In this document: positions 36,891-46,437 of the stretch, one piece after another
How the letters are laid out: each line of letters opens with the position of its first letter
Position numbering within the stretch: position 1 is the stretch's first letter
DNA from: Pacificibacter marinus
GTDB taxonomy: Bacteria > Pseudomonadota > Alphaproteobacteria > Rhodobacterales > Rhodobacteraceae
Assembly: GCF_900109555.1 (NCBI RefSeq)
Contig: NZ_FNZV01000006.1
Span: forward strand, 124,001-188,000
DNA: 64,000 nt
Direction: 5' to 3'
The notes under the pieces: model-generated
What the model was told of the DNA's origin: nothing
The model's input: only the letters and a program-made list of their open reading frames with translations
Database searches by the model: none
Program-made: the position numbers and the translations under genes

Positions 36891-38702
36891 ATGGATGATC
36901 AAAATAAGAACCTGATCCTGGCTGTAGTGCTCAGCGGGATCGTGTTGCTGGGGTGGCAGGTTTTCTTTCCTGCTCAAGAACCAGCAACATCTGTAACATT
37001 GACGACACCAGCCGCTACAAGCGACGGCACGGTCGCTATTACCCCGCCCCTCGCGCAGGGCGGCGATATAGCGATTGAAGCAAATACGCTTTCAACGGCC
37101 TCAGCGCCACAAGCACCACGCGTGTCTATAGACACTGATCGCCTGAAAGGTTCAATTTCTTTGGTCGGCGGGCGGATCGATGACCTATCACTCAAAGATT
37201 ACACGGTCGACATCGATAGCGACGAAATCGTCACACTGTTGACACCCGTAGGGACAGAAACGCCATACTACGCTGTTTACGGCTGGGCCCCAGGCGGCAA
37301 TCTAGGACAAGACGATGTCCCAGGAGCCAATACGATTTGGTCAGTCGAAACTGGTGATGTACTGACGGTCTCAACCCCAGTCACGTTAACTTGGGATAAT
37401 GACAAAGGCTTAACCTTTCGTCGCACAATTTCCATCGACAAAGATTACCTATTCTCTATCACTCAATCCGTCCAAAACGATGGAACGGATGCCGCACGCC
37501 TTGCTGCCTACGGTATAGTCGCGCGTCACGGCACTCCTGACGTTTCAAAATATTTCGTGCTCCACGAAGGTCTTGTGCGCCAAACTGATAAAGACCTTGA
37601 AGAAGCAAACTATAAAGACATCGCAAAGTACGATTTCGATGCACGCGAAGGTGCCCAAGTCGAAATCGCGCAAGTCGAAGAAAACGGATGGGTTGGCTTT
37701 ACAGACAAAAACTGGATGACCACACTTGTGCCTCAGCCAGGTCAGCCCTTTACCTCTGTTGTAAAGTTCGTTCAAACTGCGGAAATCTACCAAGTTGAAT
37801 CGCGTTTGCCGGCACAGGTTGTTGAACCGGGCTCCTCCGCTGAAAACACAACGTATCTCTTTGCAGGCGCAAAAGAATGGGAAGCCATCAAAGGCTACCA
37901 AGATGACAAAGGGTTTTACCGCTTCATCTACTCCATCGACTGGGGTATCTTCTTTTTCTTCACACAACCCATCTTCCGCTTGCTTCATGCACTCAATGGT
38001 CTGATCGGCAATATGGGCTGGTCCATCATCGCCCTGACGATTTTGATCAAAGGCATCATGTTCCCGCTCGCCTACAAATCTTACGTGTCCATGGCCCGCA
38101 TGAAAGAGCTGCAGCCTGAAATGGAAAAGATGAAAGAGGCCGCTGGCGATGACCGCGAGAAGCTTCAAAAAGGCATGATGGAACTTTACAAGAAGAACAA
38201 AGTGAATCCCGCTTCCGGTTGTTTACCTTTGATCCTTCAAATTCCTGTGTTTTTCTCTCTCTACAAGGTTATTTTCGTCACCATCGAACTGCGCCATGCT
38301 CCTTGGATCAGTTGGATTCGTGACTTGTCAGCCCCAGACCCAAGTTCAATTCTGAACCTCTTCGGCCTGCTGTCGTTTGCCCCACCAGACCCCAATTCTA
38401 TATTTGCGATTGCCAGCCTTGGTATATTGCCAATTCTATTGGGCATCTCAATGTGGCTACAACAAAAGCTAAATCCGGCCCCCACAGATGCAGCACAAGC
38501 TATGATTTTTGCTTGGATGCCTTGGGTGTTCATGTTCATGCTGGGCAGCTTTGCTTCGGGTCTCGTCCTCTACTGGATTTCAAACAACACCATCACGTTT
38601 ATTCAGCAATATCTCATCATGCGCAGCCACGGTCACAAACCGGATCTCTTTGGAAACATACTTAGATCCCTGCGCCTCAAGAAAAAGGAAGGTTCGGCCT
38701 AA
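36891..38702 (+). CDS. yidC: Membrane protein insertase YidC
   Basis: 603 residues from ATG 36891 (MDDQNKNLILAVVLSGIVLL), the classic start; a TTG extension to 36843 is rejected. An N-terminal helix (8-25) is followed by a large periplasmic beta-supersandwich domain (about 40-340) and the five-helix insertase core. The conserved WSIIALTILIKGIMFPL segment carries the positively charged groove residue. The C-terminal loop has LQIPVFFSLYKVIF. It inserts membrane proteins alone or with SecYEG. A 101-bp gap separates it from the EAL gene. Confidence 0.96.
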   Translation: MDDQNKNLILAVVLSGIVLLGWQVFFPAQEPATSVTLTTPAATSDGTVAITPPLAQGGDIAIEANTLSTASAPQAPRVSIDTDRLKGSISLVGGRIDDLSLKDYTVDIDSDEIVTLLTPVGTETPYYAVYGWAPGGNLGQDDVPGANTIWSVETGDVLTVSTPVTLTWDNDKGLTFRRTISIDKDYLFSITQSVQNDGTDAARLAAYGIVARHGTPDVSKYFVLHEGLVRQTDKDLEEANYKDIAKYDFDAREGAQVEIAQVEENGWVGFTDKNWMTTLVPQPGQPFTSVVKFVQTAEIYQVESRLPAQVVEPGSSAENTTYLFAGAKEWEAIKGYQDDKGFYRFIYSIDWGIFFFFTQPIFRLLHALNGLIGNMGWSIIALTILIKGIMFPLAYKSYVSMARMKELQPEMEKMKEAAGDDREKLQKGMMELYKKNKVNPASGCLPLILQIPVFFSLYKVIFVTIELRHAPWISWIRDLSAPDPSSILNLFGLLSFAPPDPNSIFAIASLGILPILLGISMWLQQKLNPAPTDAAQAMIFAWMPWVFMFMLGSFASGLVLYWISNNTITFIQQYLIMRSHGHKPDLFGNILRSLRLKKKEGSA

Positions 38703-38719
38703 GGGCCGTATCACCCAAT

Positions 38720-39367
38720 ATGAAGCTAACATTTCCCATTGCGGAACCAGACGCGGCGGCCCTTGAAAAGGGTCGCCTCCTCTTTTCAGGCGAAACTGAT
38801 TTTGTAAAAGGCGTCGTCGCCATGGACGGCATGCCGCCAGACGACCGAATCGAAATTTGCTTTGCAGGTCGCTCAAACGTGGGCAAATCAACACTGATCA
38901 ATGCGCTCACAGGACGCAAAGCTTTGGCGCGTGCGTCCAATACGCCAGGCCGAACACAAGAGATCAACTTTTTCACCTGCGCAGACAGCCATTATGTCGT
39001 CGATTTACCGGGCTATGGATTTGCCAAAGCGCCAAAAGACACAGTGGCCAAATGGCAGCGCTTGCTCAAGGCCTACCTGTCAGGCCGCGCAACTCTGCGC
39101 CGAGCCTTTGTCTTGATCGACAGTCGTCATGGCGTAAAAGCCGTTGACGAAGAAATCATGAGCTTGCTTGATCGCTCAGCTGTCACTTTTCAAGTCGTGA
39201 TGACCAAAGCAGATAAAGTCAAAGACGCCGAGCGCGAAAAGAATTTGGCCCAAACTCGTGAAGCCGTTTCCAAGCATCCTGCCGCCTACCCAGAGATCAT
39301 CGTGACATCTTCTGAAAAAGGTTGGGGGGTTGACGTGCTACGCGCGGTGATCTCAACTTTGGAATAA
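38720..39367 (+). CDS. engB: Ribosome biogenesis GTP-binding protein EngB (YsxC/YihA)
   Basis: 215 residues with G1 [14 protein letters not shown], switch [12 protein letters not shown]3 [12 protein letters not shown]4 TKADK and G5 TSSEKGWG. This small TRAFAC GTPase is required for late 50S assembly. Starts 17 bp after yidC. Confidence 0.95.
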   Translation: MKLTFPIAEPDAAALEKGRLLFSGETDFVKGVVAMDGMPPDDRIEICFAGRSNVGKSTLINALTGRKALARASNTPGRTQEINFFTCADSHYVVDLPGYGFAKAPKDTVAKWQRLLKAYLSGRATLRRAFVLIDSRHGVKAVDEEIMSLLDRSAVTFQVVMTKADKVKDAEREKNLAQTREAVSKHPAAYPEIIVTSSEKGWGVDVLRAVISTLE

Positions 39368-39434
39368 CACTTTTATTACGGCATACAGGGTTGATATGCA
39401 TCGTCAGCCTCACACATTCCCCGGACCCCAAGCC

Positions 39435-40325
39435 ATGAAGAAACAAGACATGAATAGAGATTGGATCGCAACCGCACGCACATTGTCCCAAGCCCTGCCC
39501 TATTTGCAGCGCTACGAAGGCGCGACTGTCGTGATTAAACTTGGCGGCCATGCCATGGGCTCTGACGAGGCAATGGAAAGCTTTGCGCGCGATGTCGTTT
39601 TGATGCAGCAAGTGGGCGTTAAGCCCGTTGTCGTGCACGGTGGCGGGCCAATGATCAATAAGATGTTGGCAGATTTGAATATCGAATCCGAATTCGTGAA
39701 TGGTAAACGCGTGACGGACCTTGCCACCGTCGAAATCGTCGAAATGGTTTTGTCTGGCTTGGTCAATAAGCGCATCGTGCAAGCGATCAATAGTCAAGGG
39801 GGCCGCGCGGTCGGCATTTCAGGCAAGGACGCGAACTTGATGGTCTGCGAGCAAACTGACCCGACGCTTGGGTTTGTCGGAACGCCGGTTGATATGAACC
39901 CTGCCATCATTGCAGAATTGGGTCGTGAGGGCCTTATCCCCGTCATCGCACCAGTTGGTGCAGGCCGCAATGGCGAAACATTTAACGTCAACGGCGACAC
40001 AGCTGCGGGTGCTATCGCTGGTGCGCTCAAAGCGGATCGCCTGCTGTTGCTCACAGATGTGTCGGGCGTCAAGGGTGCAGATGGCGAGGTGTTAACCTCA
40101 TTAAACTCCGATATGATCCGGTCATTGACCAAAGAGGGCGTGATCGCGGGCGGGATGATCCCAAAAACTGAGACCGCGCTCGATGCACTGCGAGACGGCG
40201 TCAGAGCTGTTGTGATCTTGGATGGGCGTGCCCCCAATGCCTGCCTGCTTGAGCTTTATACAGAGCATGGCGCGGGCTCGTTAATCCGCGATTCTGAACA
40301 AAATAACTCAACGAAAGATATTTAA
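39435..40325 (+). CDS. argB: Acetylglutamate kinase
   Basis: 296 residues from ATG 39435 ([17 protein letters not shown]); ATG 39396 and 39450 are alternatives and no start is decisive. Motifs: [29 protein letters not shown] and [14 protein letters not shown] with LLLTDVSGV, all typical of the ATP and N-acetylglutamate sites. Catalyses step two of arginine synthesis. The C-terminal EHGAGSLI is common to the arginine-sensitive type. Stop overlaps the next start (TAATG). Confidence 0.94.
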   Translation: MKKQDMNRDWIATARTLSQALPYLQRYEGATVVIKLGGHAMGSDEAMESFARDVVLMQQVGVKPVVVHGGGPMINKMLADLNIESEFVNGKRVTDLATVEIVEMVLSGLVNKRIVQAINSQGGRAVGISGKDANLMVCEQTDPTLGFVGTPVDMNPAIIAELGREGLIPVIAPVGAGRNGETFNVNGDTAAGAIAGALKADRLLLLTDVSGVKGADGEVLTSLNSDMIRSLTKEGVIAGGMIPKTETALDALRDGVRAVVILDGRAPNACLLELYTEHGAGSLIRDSEQNNSTKDI

Positions 40326-40834
40326 TGGGCTTGCGCCTTATCCTCGCACGCCATGCAAAATCAAGCTGGGGCGACCCCTTGCTTGAGGATATAGATCGCG
40401 ACCTCAATACCCGCGGCACAAACGATGCAATACTGATTGGGCAGTGGCTTGCCACAAATGGCTACTGTCCGGACGAAGCACTCGTTTCAGCCGCCTGCAG
40501 AACACAGCAGACGTGGTCATCAATCAAAACTACAACCACGCTGGATACAACCAAAGTCGCGATACACGACGGGCTTTACCTTGCCTCCAGCGACCAAATT
40601 TTACATCATATACGGCAAGCGACAGGCAATACGGTCCTTGTGATTGCGCATAATCCGGGGATCGGCGATTTCGCGACGCGATTTGCCAAAGTCGCAACCA
40701 CACATAGCGATTTCGCCCGCTATCCAACCTGTGCAACCACAGTTTTTGATGTCAAAGCGTCCTCATGGTCCGATGTGAAATTTGGTGAGAACCCTATTTT
40801 AAACTTCTGTGTCCCGCGCGAGCTTCGTCCATAA
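40325..40834 (+). CDS. SixA-like histidine phosphatase family protein
   Basis: 169 residues of the phosphoglycerate-mutase/histidine phosphatase fold. The catalytic motif is LARHAKSSWGDP with the active histidine in the RHA position, and the second histidine is in VIAHNPGIGDF. SixA dephosphorylates phosphohistidines on HPt domains or NPr in E. coli; the substrate here is unknown and no HPt kinase is nearby. Coupled to argB by a 1-bp overlap. Followed by a strong bidirectional terminator. Confidence 0.82.
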   Translation: MGLRLILARHAKSSWGDPLLEDIDRDLNTRGTNDAILIGQWLATNGYCPDEALVSAACRTQQTWSSIKTTTTLDTTKVAIHDGLYLASSDQILHHIRQATGNTVLVIAHNPGIGDFATRFAKVATTHSDFARYPTCATTVFDVKASSWSDVKFGENPILNFCVPRELRP

Positions 40835-40857
40835 AAGAGATATACATCAGCTGATGC

Positions 40858-40881
40858 AAAAGGCGCCCTGAGGCGCCTTTT
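40858..40881. terminator. Bidirectional intrinsic terminator between sixA-like gene and aapP
   Basis: AAAAGGCGCC (40858-40867), loop CTGA, GGCGCC and TTTT: a 6-bp GC stem extended by A-T pairs, between two convergent genes. Confidence 0.9.
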
Positions 40882-40901
40882 CATTAACATTTTGAACTGC
40901 T

Positions 40902-41693
40902 TTAGTGACCCAAAATTTGGCTCAGGAACAATTTTGTCCGTTCGGATTTCGGGTTGTTAAAGAACTCTTCTGGCTCGTTTTGCTCAACAATTTGACCTTG
41001 GTCCATAAAGATCACGCGGTCGGCCACTTGACGTGCAAAGCCCATTTCATGGGTCACACAGAGCATGGTCATGCCTTCTTCCGCAAGCGTGACCATGGTG
41101 TCGAGCACCTCTTTGATCATCTCAGGATCAAGCGCTGACGTGGGTTCATCGAACAACATGATACGCGGTTGCATACACAAAGAGCGCGCGATCGCCACAC
41201 GTTGCTGCTGGCCACCAGACAGCATGCCGGGGTACTTGTTCGCTTGATCAGGGATTTTCACCTTTTCAAGAAAGTGCATTGCCAGTTCTTCGGCTTCTTT
41301 CTTGGGCGTTTTGCGCACCCACATTGGGGCCAAAGTACAGTTTTCCAAAATGGTCAGATGTGGAAACAAGTTGAAGTGTTGAAAGCACATGCCAACTTCT
41401 GAACGAATCTTATCGATGTTTTTAAGGTCTGATGACAGCTCAGTACCATCGACAATAATTTGGCCTTTTTGGTGCTCTTCCAAACGATTGATACAGCGGA
41501 TCATCGTGGATTTTCCAGAGCCAGAAGGCCCCGCAATCACAATGCGCTCACCACGTTGAACCGTAAGGTTGATGTCACGCAACACATGGAAATCACCGTA
41601 CCATTTGTTCATGTTGGTAATCTGGATCGCCACCTCATCAGAGACGTTCATTTTGCTTCGGTCGACAACGCGGTCTTGAATTTCAGCAGACAT
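40902..41693 (-). CDS. aapP: General L-amino acid ABC transporter ATP-binding protein AapP/BztD
   Basis: A 263-residue polar amino acid ATPase: Walker [11 protein letters not shown], signature [15 protein letters not shown], Walker [17 protein letters not shown]-loop CVTHEMGFA. It powers the AapQ-AapM permease that imports glutamate, glutamine, aspartate and other L-amino acids via AapJ. Last gene of aapJQMP, 15 bp after aapM. Confidence 0.94.
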   Translation of the reverse strand: MSAEIQDRVVDRSKMNVSDEVAIQITNMNKWYGDFHVLRDINLTVQRGERIVIAGPSGSGKSTMIRCINRLEEHQKGQIIVDGTELSSDLKNIDKIRSEVGMCFQHFNLFPHLTILENCTLAPMWVRKTPKKEAEELAMHFLEKVKIPDQANKYPGMLSGGQQQRVAIARSLCMQPRIMLFDEPTSALDPEMIKEVLDTMVTLAEEGMTMLCVTHEMGFARQVADRVIFMDQGQIVEQNEPEEFFNNPKSERTKLFLSQILGH

Positions 41694-41708
41694 AGATAGT
41701 CTCCTTTC

Positions 41709-43013
41709 TTAGTGATGATCGGTGCGAAGCTTGCGCTCCAGCCACTGTGAATATCGGGACATTGAGAAACAGCATACCCAAAAGATAAGTCCGATAAAGA
41801 TGTAGAGTTCCCAAGTGATCCCGTTCCATGCCGAGTTGGCCCTGATGGCTTGCGCGGCGGCAAGCATGTCAAAAATACCAATGAAGAATACAAGCGTTGT
41901 ATCTTTGAACAGACCAATGAAGGTGTTCACAATCCCTGGGATCGAAATCTTCAAGGCTTGCGGCATAATGATTAATCTTTGAGCTTGCCAGTAATCTAAG
42001 CCTAAAGCATCAGCAGCTTCGTACTGACCTTTCGGCAAAGCCGCCAAGCCTCCACGGATCACTTCCGCCATGTAAGCAGACGAGAACAACGTTACCATGA
42101 CGATCACACGCAGGGTCAAATCGAATACAACGTCTGGTGGCAAAAAGTAGTTGAGCAAGAGCGACGCTGTGAAAAGCAACGTGATCAACGGAACGCCACG
42201 GAAGAACTCGATAAAGCCGATACACATAGCTTTGACCAACGGTAAATCCGACTGACGCCCCAGCGCCAACACGATGCCAATTGGCAAAGATAGGGCAATG
42301 CCTGACACGCCGATAATCATCGAGATCACAAAGCCACCAAGTTCACGGCTTTGAATTTCTCGCAAAGCAAAAAGAGGCACCGTGTCGTTCAGAACGCCGA
42401 CGATTGCGGGACCGATTAAGAACCACCAGAGTAGCGCAATAGCGACCCCCACAAGCGTTGAAAGCCCCGACCCCATGTAACGCCCTGCGCCGATAGTTGC
42501 AAAATATGCAACCACAAATCCCATTGCGATAGACAGCGGTCCCCACAAGGAACCACCCCAGATCAACCACACCATCAAGAAAGGGTACGCGGCAGTGAGC
42601 CACAACAGTTTGCGTGGTAAGGCGTCAAACAGAACAGGCAAAACGGCAATGATCAGCAGAACAAAAGCGATATGGGTGCGCCAATATTCGCTGGATGGAA
42701 AAAAGGTGCCATAGAAAATCTGCTGCCAACGTTCATTGATCACGCCCCAACATGCCGCATGTCGACCGCTCAAAATCTCGCGACATTCTTGCAGTGAGTT
42801 CGCGTCCCAAACACCACCGAAAATCCAAGGCAGCGCCCCTCTGAGCAACGAATAAATCAGCACGATAGACACAAGTGTCAAAGCCGTGTTGAGCCAGTTA
42901 GAAAACAGGTTGTCTCGAATCCATTTAGACATGCCAACCTGCCCGCGTGGGGCTGGTTGTTGGTCCAACATGTTGTCGCGCACAAATGCGATGGTCGTAT
43001 TTTGATTACTCAT
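41709..43013 (-). CDS. aapM: General L-amino acid ABC transporter permease AapM/BztC
   Basis: 434 residues, longer than ordinary HisM-type permeases because of an N-terminal cytoplasmic extension and extra helices, as in Aap/Bzt systems. The C-terminal permease core has the EAA-type loop (EVIRGGLAALPKGQYEAADALGLDYWQAQRLIIMPQAL, split here across about residues 330-367). The soluble insert carries two cysteines (QECREIL, HAACWG). Forms a heterodimer with AapQ. Starts one base after the aapQ stop. Confidence 0.93.
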   Translation of the reverse strand: MSNQNTTIAFVRDNMLDQQPAPRGQVGMSKWIRDNLFSNWLNTALTLVSIVLIYSLLRGALPWIFGGVWDANSLQECREILSGRHAACWGVINERWQQIFYGTFFPSSEYWRTHIAFVLLIIAVLPVLFDALPRKLLWLTAAYPFLMVWLIWGGSLWGPLSIAMGFVVAYFATIGAGRYMGSGLSTLVGVAIALLWWFLIGPAIVGVLNDTVPLFALREIQSRELGGFVISMIIGVSGIALSLPIGIVLALGRQSDLPLVKAMCIGFIEFFRGVPLITLLFTASLLLNYFLPPDVVFDLTLRVIVMVTLFSSAYMAEVIRGGLAALPKGQYEAADALGLDYWQAQRLIIMPQALKISIPGIVNTFIGLFKDTTLVFFIGIFDMLAAAQAIRANSAWNGITWELYIFIGLIFWVCCFSMSRYSQWLERKLRTDHH

Positions 43014-43014
43014 C

Positions 43015-44235
43015 TTAGCGCTCCTTCAGTTTCATGGATTTGTTGTAGACGTTCATACCGGTTGAAATCACAAGAGATACGATGAGGTAGATCAGCATCA
43101 TCAACAGCATGCTTTCAAGTTCTCGACCCGTGTTGTTCATCGTCGTGCCACCAAGCGTGGCACGTAGATCTTGATAGCCAACGGCAAGAGCGAGCGATGA
43201 GTTTTTCGTAAGGTTCAAGAACTGCGAAATCAGCGGGGGAATGATCACCCGCAGCGCTTGCGGCAAAATCACAAGGTTCATGGTGCGCGAAGGGCGAATG
43301 CCAAGTGCCGCGGCTGCCTCGCTTTGTCCTTTTGAAATCGCCAGAATACCAGAGCGAACAATCTCGGCGATAAAGGACCCCGTGTAGACAGACAAAGCCA
43401 ACCAAAGTGCCAAAAATGAGTTACTGAGCTCAAATCCACCCTTAAAGTTAAATCCTGTTAAAACAGGGAAATTCAATCCAATGGGACGTCCCAGAATGAA
43501 AAACACCAACAAGGACGGTACAAAAAAGATCGCGATTTTGATCCAAAAATTTGGCAGAATTTGACCTGTCGCTTCGAACCGGCGTTTGGCCCATCGACCA
43601 AAGGCCCAGATGCCCAAAAGTGACAATAAGAATGTGATGACGACAAATGCAGACCCCGCGCCCCAGTCAGGAGACGGAATATACGTGCCACGGCCCGTCA
43701 CTGCGATACTGTCCCACAGCCACATTGATGCGTCAGGGTTTTCACCTCTAAACGATTTGGGTTGTGGTAAAGTTTCGGTCAGCACAGCCATTGTTGCGAT
43801 GATCCAGATCACCACGGGGATGTTGCGGAACGTTTCCACGTAGACAGTCATGATTTTTGCGATCAGCCAGTTTTTTGACAAGCGCAAAACGCCCGCCGTT
43901 ACCCCGATGATCGTCGCAAGGATACAGCCCAAAAATGCTACGAAAAGTGTGTTGAGCAACCCGACCATTGCGGCGCGAAAGTTAGATGATGTTGAATCAT
44001 ACTCGATCAAGCGCTGTTTGATGTCATAGTTAGCTGGATTTTTAAGAAACCCAAAATCGATTTCCTTGCCTAAACTTGCAAGATTGCTTTTCACGTTCAT
44101 CACCAAGAAAAGCGCGATAAACATAAAGGCGATAAACGCAATAACTTGGATCGTTATGGATCGGTATCGCGTGTCGTAAAGCAGTTGACTGATGTGAAAT
44201 CCATCGGCCTTTGGTGGGTCTATCATTGTCGTCAT
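43015..44235 (-). CDS. aapQ: General L-amino acid ABC transporter permease AapQ/BztB
   Basis: 406 residues from ATG 44235, with GGGGGA nine bases upstream; the extension to 44271 is rejected. About eight helices; the EAA loop reads EIVRSGILAISKGQSEAAAALG then VILPQALRVIIPPL. The N-terminal part has YRSITIQVIAFIAFMFIALF. Separated from aapJ by a hairpin, which probably lowers its expression relative to the binding protein. Confidence 0.93.
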   Translation of the reverse strand: MTTMIDPPKADGFHISQLLYDTRYRSITIQVIAFIAFMFIALFLVMNVKSNLASLGKEIDFGFLKNPANYDIKQRLIEYDSTSSNFRAAMVGLLNTLFVAFLGCILATIIGVTAGVLRLSKNWLIAKIMTVYVETFRNIPVVIWIIATMAVLTETLPQPKSFRGENPDASMWLWDSIAVTGRGTYIPSPDWGAGSAFVVITFLLSLLGIWAFGRWAKRRFEATGQILPNFWIKIAIFFVPSLLVFFILGRPIGLNFPVLTGFNFKGGFELSNSFLALWLALSVYTGSFIAEIVRSGILAISKGQSEAAAALGIRPSRTMNLVILPQALRVIIPPLISQFLNLTKNSSLALAVGYQDLRATLGGTTMNNTGRELESMLLMMLIYLIVSLVISTGMNVYNKSMKLKER

Positions 44236-44333
44236 TGTAGACTGTCCCCCATGTCCCCGTTTGTAACGCAAAATTCGACAGGATTACGCCCCATCGTTTG
44301 GTTACTTTGTTTTTGATCGTGCCTAGATATGAA

Positions 44334-44359
44334 AAGGGCGCGGAGTGAACCGCGCCCTT
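44334..44359 (-). terminator. Attenuator/partial terminator between aapJ and aapQ
   Basis: AAGGGCGCGG (44334-44343) and CCGCGCCCTT (44350-44359) form a 10-bp stem with a 6-base loop, followed on the minus strand by TTTTC. It lies 15 bp past the aapJ stop, in a position typical for differential expression of binding protein and permeases. Confidence 0.8.
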
Positions 44360-44373
44360 AAGAGTGCTAAAAC

Positions 44374-45408
44374 CTAGCGGAAGGGTGGGGAGTAGATGAG
44401 ACCACCTTCGGTCCAAAGCGCGTTCAAGCCACGTGCAAGGCCAACTGGTGTACTTTCACCAATGTTCGCTTCGAAAGATTCGCCGTAGTTGCCCACTTTA
44501 GTGATGATGTTCAGACCAAAGTCGTTTGGCAGACCAAGCATCGCGCCAAGTTCACCTTCGCCACCGAGCAAACGGTTGATTTCAGGGTTCTCAGTGCCGT
44601 TAGCAGCCATGTCAGCTGCATTTGCAGATGTCACACCAAGCTCTTCAGCAGAAACCATTGCGTTAAGTGTCCAACGTACAACGTCGCCCCATTCAGAGTC
44701 GCCGTGGCGTACAAGCGGGCCGAGTGGCTCTTTGGAGATGATTTCAGGCAAAACAACATAGTCGTTTGGCGTTTCAAAAGACGCACGGGATGCAGCAAGT
44801 GCAGACGCGTCAGTTGTGTACACATCACATGCGCCAGCCAAAAACTGGTTTTGTGCTTCTGTGAAGCTTTCCACTGGAACGGGCTCATAGTCCAAGCCGT
44901 TTACACGGAAGAAGTCCGCGAGGTTCAGCTCGGTTGTTGTACCTGTTTCAATACAAACAGTCGCGCCAGACAGTTCTTTTGCAGACGAAACGCCTAGGTC
45001 TTTTGGAACCATAAAGCCCTGACCATCGTAGTAGTTTACGCCAGTGAATTCGAGTTTGAGATCGACATCGCGTGAGAATGTCCATGTTGTGTTACGTGCC
45101 AACATGTCAACTTCGCCAGAAGACAGCGCTGTGAAACGCACAGCAGATGTCAGCGGTGTGTATTCAACTTTTTCTGGATCGCCGAAAATCGCAGCGGCAA
45201 CAGCGCGGCAAAGATCTACGTCAAAGCCTTTCCAAACGCCATTCGCGTCTGGGGCAGCAAAACCCGGTGTACCTGGGTTCACGCCACACTTAAGTGCACC
45301 GTGCTCTTTGACCGCAGCCAAAGTAGATGAGCCAGAGTCTTGAGCCATAGCACCGCTTGCCACGAGACCGGCAGCAGCCAAAGCGCTTAGAAATACAGTT
45401 TTTTTCAT
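44374..45408 (-). CDS. aapJ: General L-amino acid ABC transporter substrate-binding protein AapJ/BztA
   Basis: A 344-residue periplasmic protein with signal peptide MKKTVFLSALAAAGLVASG cleaved near AMA. The mature part has ALKCGVNPGTPGFAAPDANG, GFDVDLCRAVAAAIFGDP, NTTWTFSRD and FLAGACDVYTTDASAL, landmarks of the AapJ/BztA family of polar amino acid binding proteins. Cys pairs are at positions usual for these. First gene of aapJQMP. Confidence 0.95.
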   Translation of the reverse strand: MKKTVFLSALAAAGLVASGAMAQDSGSSTLAAVKEHGALKCGVNPGTPGFAAPDANGVWKGFDVDLCRAVAAAIFGDPEKVEYTPLTSAVRFTALSSGEVDMLARNTTWTFSRDVDLKLEFTGVNYYDGQGFMVPKDLGVSSAKELSGATVCIETGTTTELNLADFFRVNGLDYEPVPVESFTEAQNQFLAGACDVYTTDASALAASRASFETPNDYVVLPEIISKEPLGPLVRHGDSEWGDVVRWTLNAMVSAEELGVTSANAADMAANGTENPEINRLLGGEGELGAMLGLPNDFGLNIITKVGNYGESFEANIGESTPVGLARGLNALWTEGGLIYSPPFR

Positions 45409-45481
45409 TTTTACCTCTTCCTGATCATGCGTTGTTTACAACGCTTGTCCGATCATTTGTTGACCGGTGAATTGGATGAAT

Positions 45482-45495
45482 GGCGCATATGCGCC
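45482..45495. repeat. Perfect 14-bp palindrome upstream of aapJ
   Basis: GGCGCATATGCGCC reads the same on both strands and lies 73 bp upstream of the aapJ start. It may be an operator; no known regulator matches it by eye. Confidence 0.4.
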
Positions 45496-45598
45496 CTCAC
45501 TATGTTAAGATGAGAGCATTCATCACATATCGTCAAGTCCATGATCAAGATTTCGCATACTTAAGAGGCGGCAGCACAATTCATAAGCATACGATAAC

Positions 45599-45641
45599 AC
45601 CGACACTAACTGATGCTATTTTAGCATCAGTTAGTGTCGGT
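45599..45641. repeat. Perfect 20-bp inverted repeat with 3-base loop
   Basis: Arms at 45599-45618 and 45622-45641 are exact reverse complements around TTT. No T-run follows on either strand. It lies in the 315-bp gap (45409-45723) between aapJ and the ATP12 gene, both on the minus strand. It may end the upstream transcript with Rho, protect an RNA end, or be a mobile-element scar. The rest of the gap holds no gene I can support. Confidence 0.75.
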
Positions 45642-45723
45642 TCTATGTATACAGGGGCTACGCGGGTGATTTTATTCAATTTCACCGCATGAATAGGCCG
45701 TGAAAACCGGAAACTGGGTATCG

Positions 45724-46434
45724 CTATTTTTGCGCCATGTGGAAAAAATCATACGCATGTTCAAAGCTTTTCCGTTTGATTTCAGAAACTTTAGTCGCTT
45801 CGTCATCTTCGCCCCATTGGGCAATTTGGTACGCCTCATCGATGCGAGATAGGTCCCAAAGGGCTTTCGGTGCATGAAGTGATTCGGTTGCAGCGAATCC
45901 AAGGGCCAAAGATCCTGACAAAGCGACAAGATCATGAAACGCCGAAAGCTCAAACGCAGTCAGTGAGTGTACGCGTGCGCGCAGTAGTTCCAGCGCAGTT
46001 GAATCCTGTGGTACCGGCATAACACCCGCACGGGTTTCAAGGCGCGCACCATAGGTTTCAAAAACCCAGTCGATGATCGGATCCCAAGCCTCGGCTTGCT
46101 GTGCGATGAGTTCACGGGGAGATGTGGCGCGATAGCAAATAAGGTCACTGTCGCCGTAATCCGCCAGCATATCTGCGACCTCGGTGTGCTGAATGCGCAC
46201 CTTATCAATCGCAGCATTGGCACCACGAGTGAACGGCATGCCACTTGGATCAATCTTGCCCTCTTGCGCGTCCCATTCGTCCCGAATGTGGACCGCCAAC
46301 GGTTGCGTTGGAACGACCAAAAGCGCTTTGGCAGGGGTGCGCACATTGCGCCCATCCAAAAGGACGGTAAATCCTCCCTCAACCTCACTAACAGTTGTGT
46401 CTTTCCAAAAGCGCTTGGCCGCAAAATCCGCCAC
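45724..46434 (-). CDS. ATP12-family F1-ATPase assembly chaperone
   Basis: 236 residues with the ATP12 pattern: AAKRFWKDTTV at the start, LDGRNVRTPAK, EWDAQEGKIDPSGMPFTRGANAAID and DLICYRATSP. ATP12 binds the free F1 alpha subunit during ATP synthase assembly in mitochondria and alphaproteobacteria. It follows the HAD phosphatase gene by 3 bp and is probably the last gene of rluC-HAD-ATP12. Confidence 0.92.
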   Translation of the reverse strand: MADFAAKRFWKDTTVSEVEGGFTVLLDGRNVRTPAKALLVVPTQPLAVHIRDEWDAQEGKIDPSGMPFTRGANAAIDKVRIQHTEVADMLADYGDSDLICYRATSPRELIAQQAEAWDPIIDWVFETYGARLETRAGVMPVPQDSTALELLRARVHSLTAFELSAFHDLVALSGSLALGFAATESLHAPKALWDLSRIDEAYQIAQWGEDDEATKVSEIKRKSFEHAYDFFHMAQK

Positions 46435-46437
46435 GTC

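Noticed and set aside
37545-38168. 207-codon minus-strand frame opposite yidC
   Set aside because: Rich in His, Phe and Cys with no family pattern; shadow of yidC.
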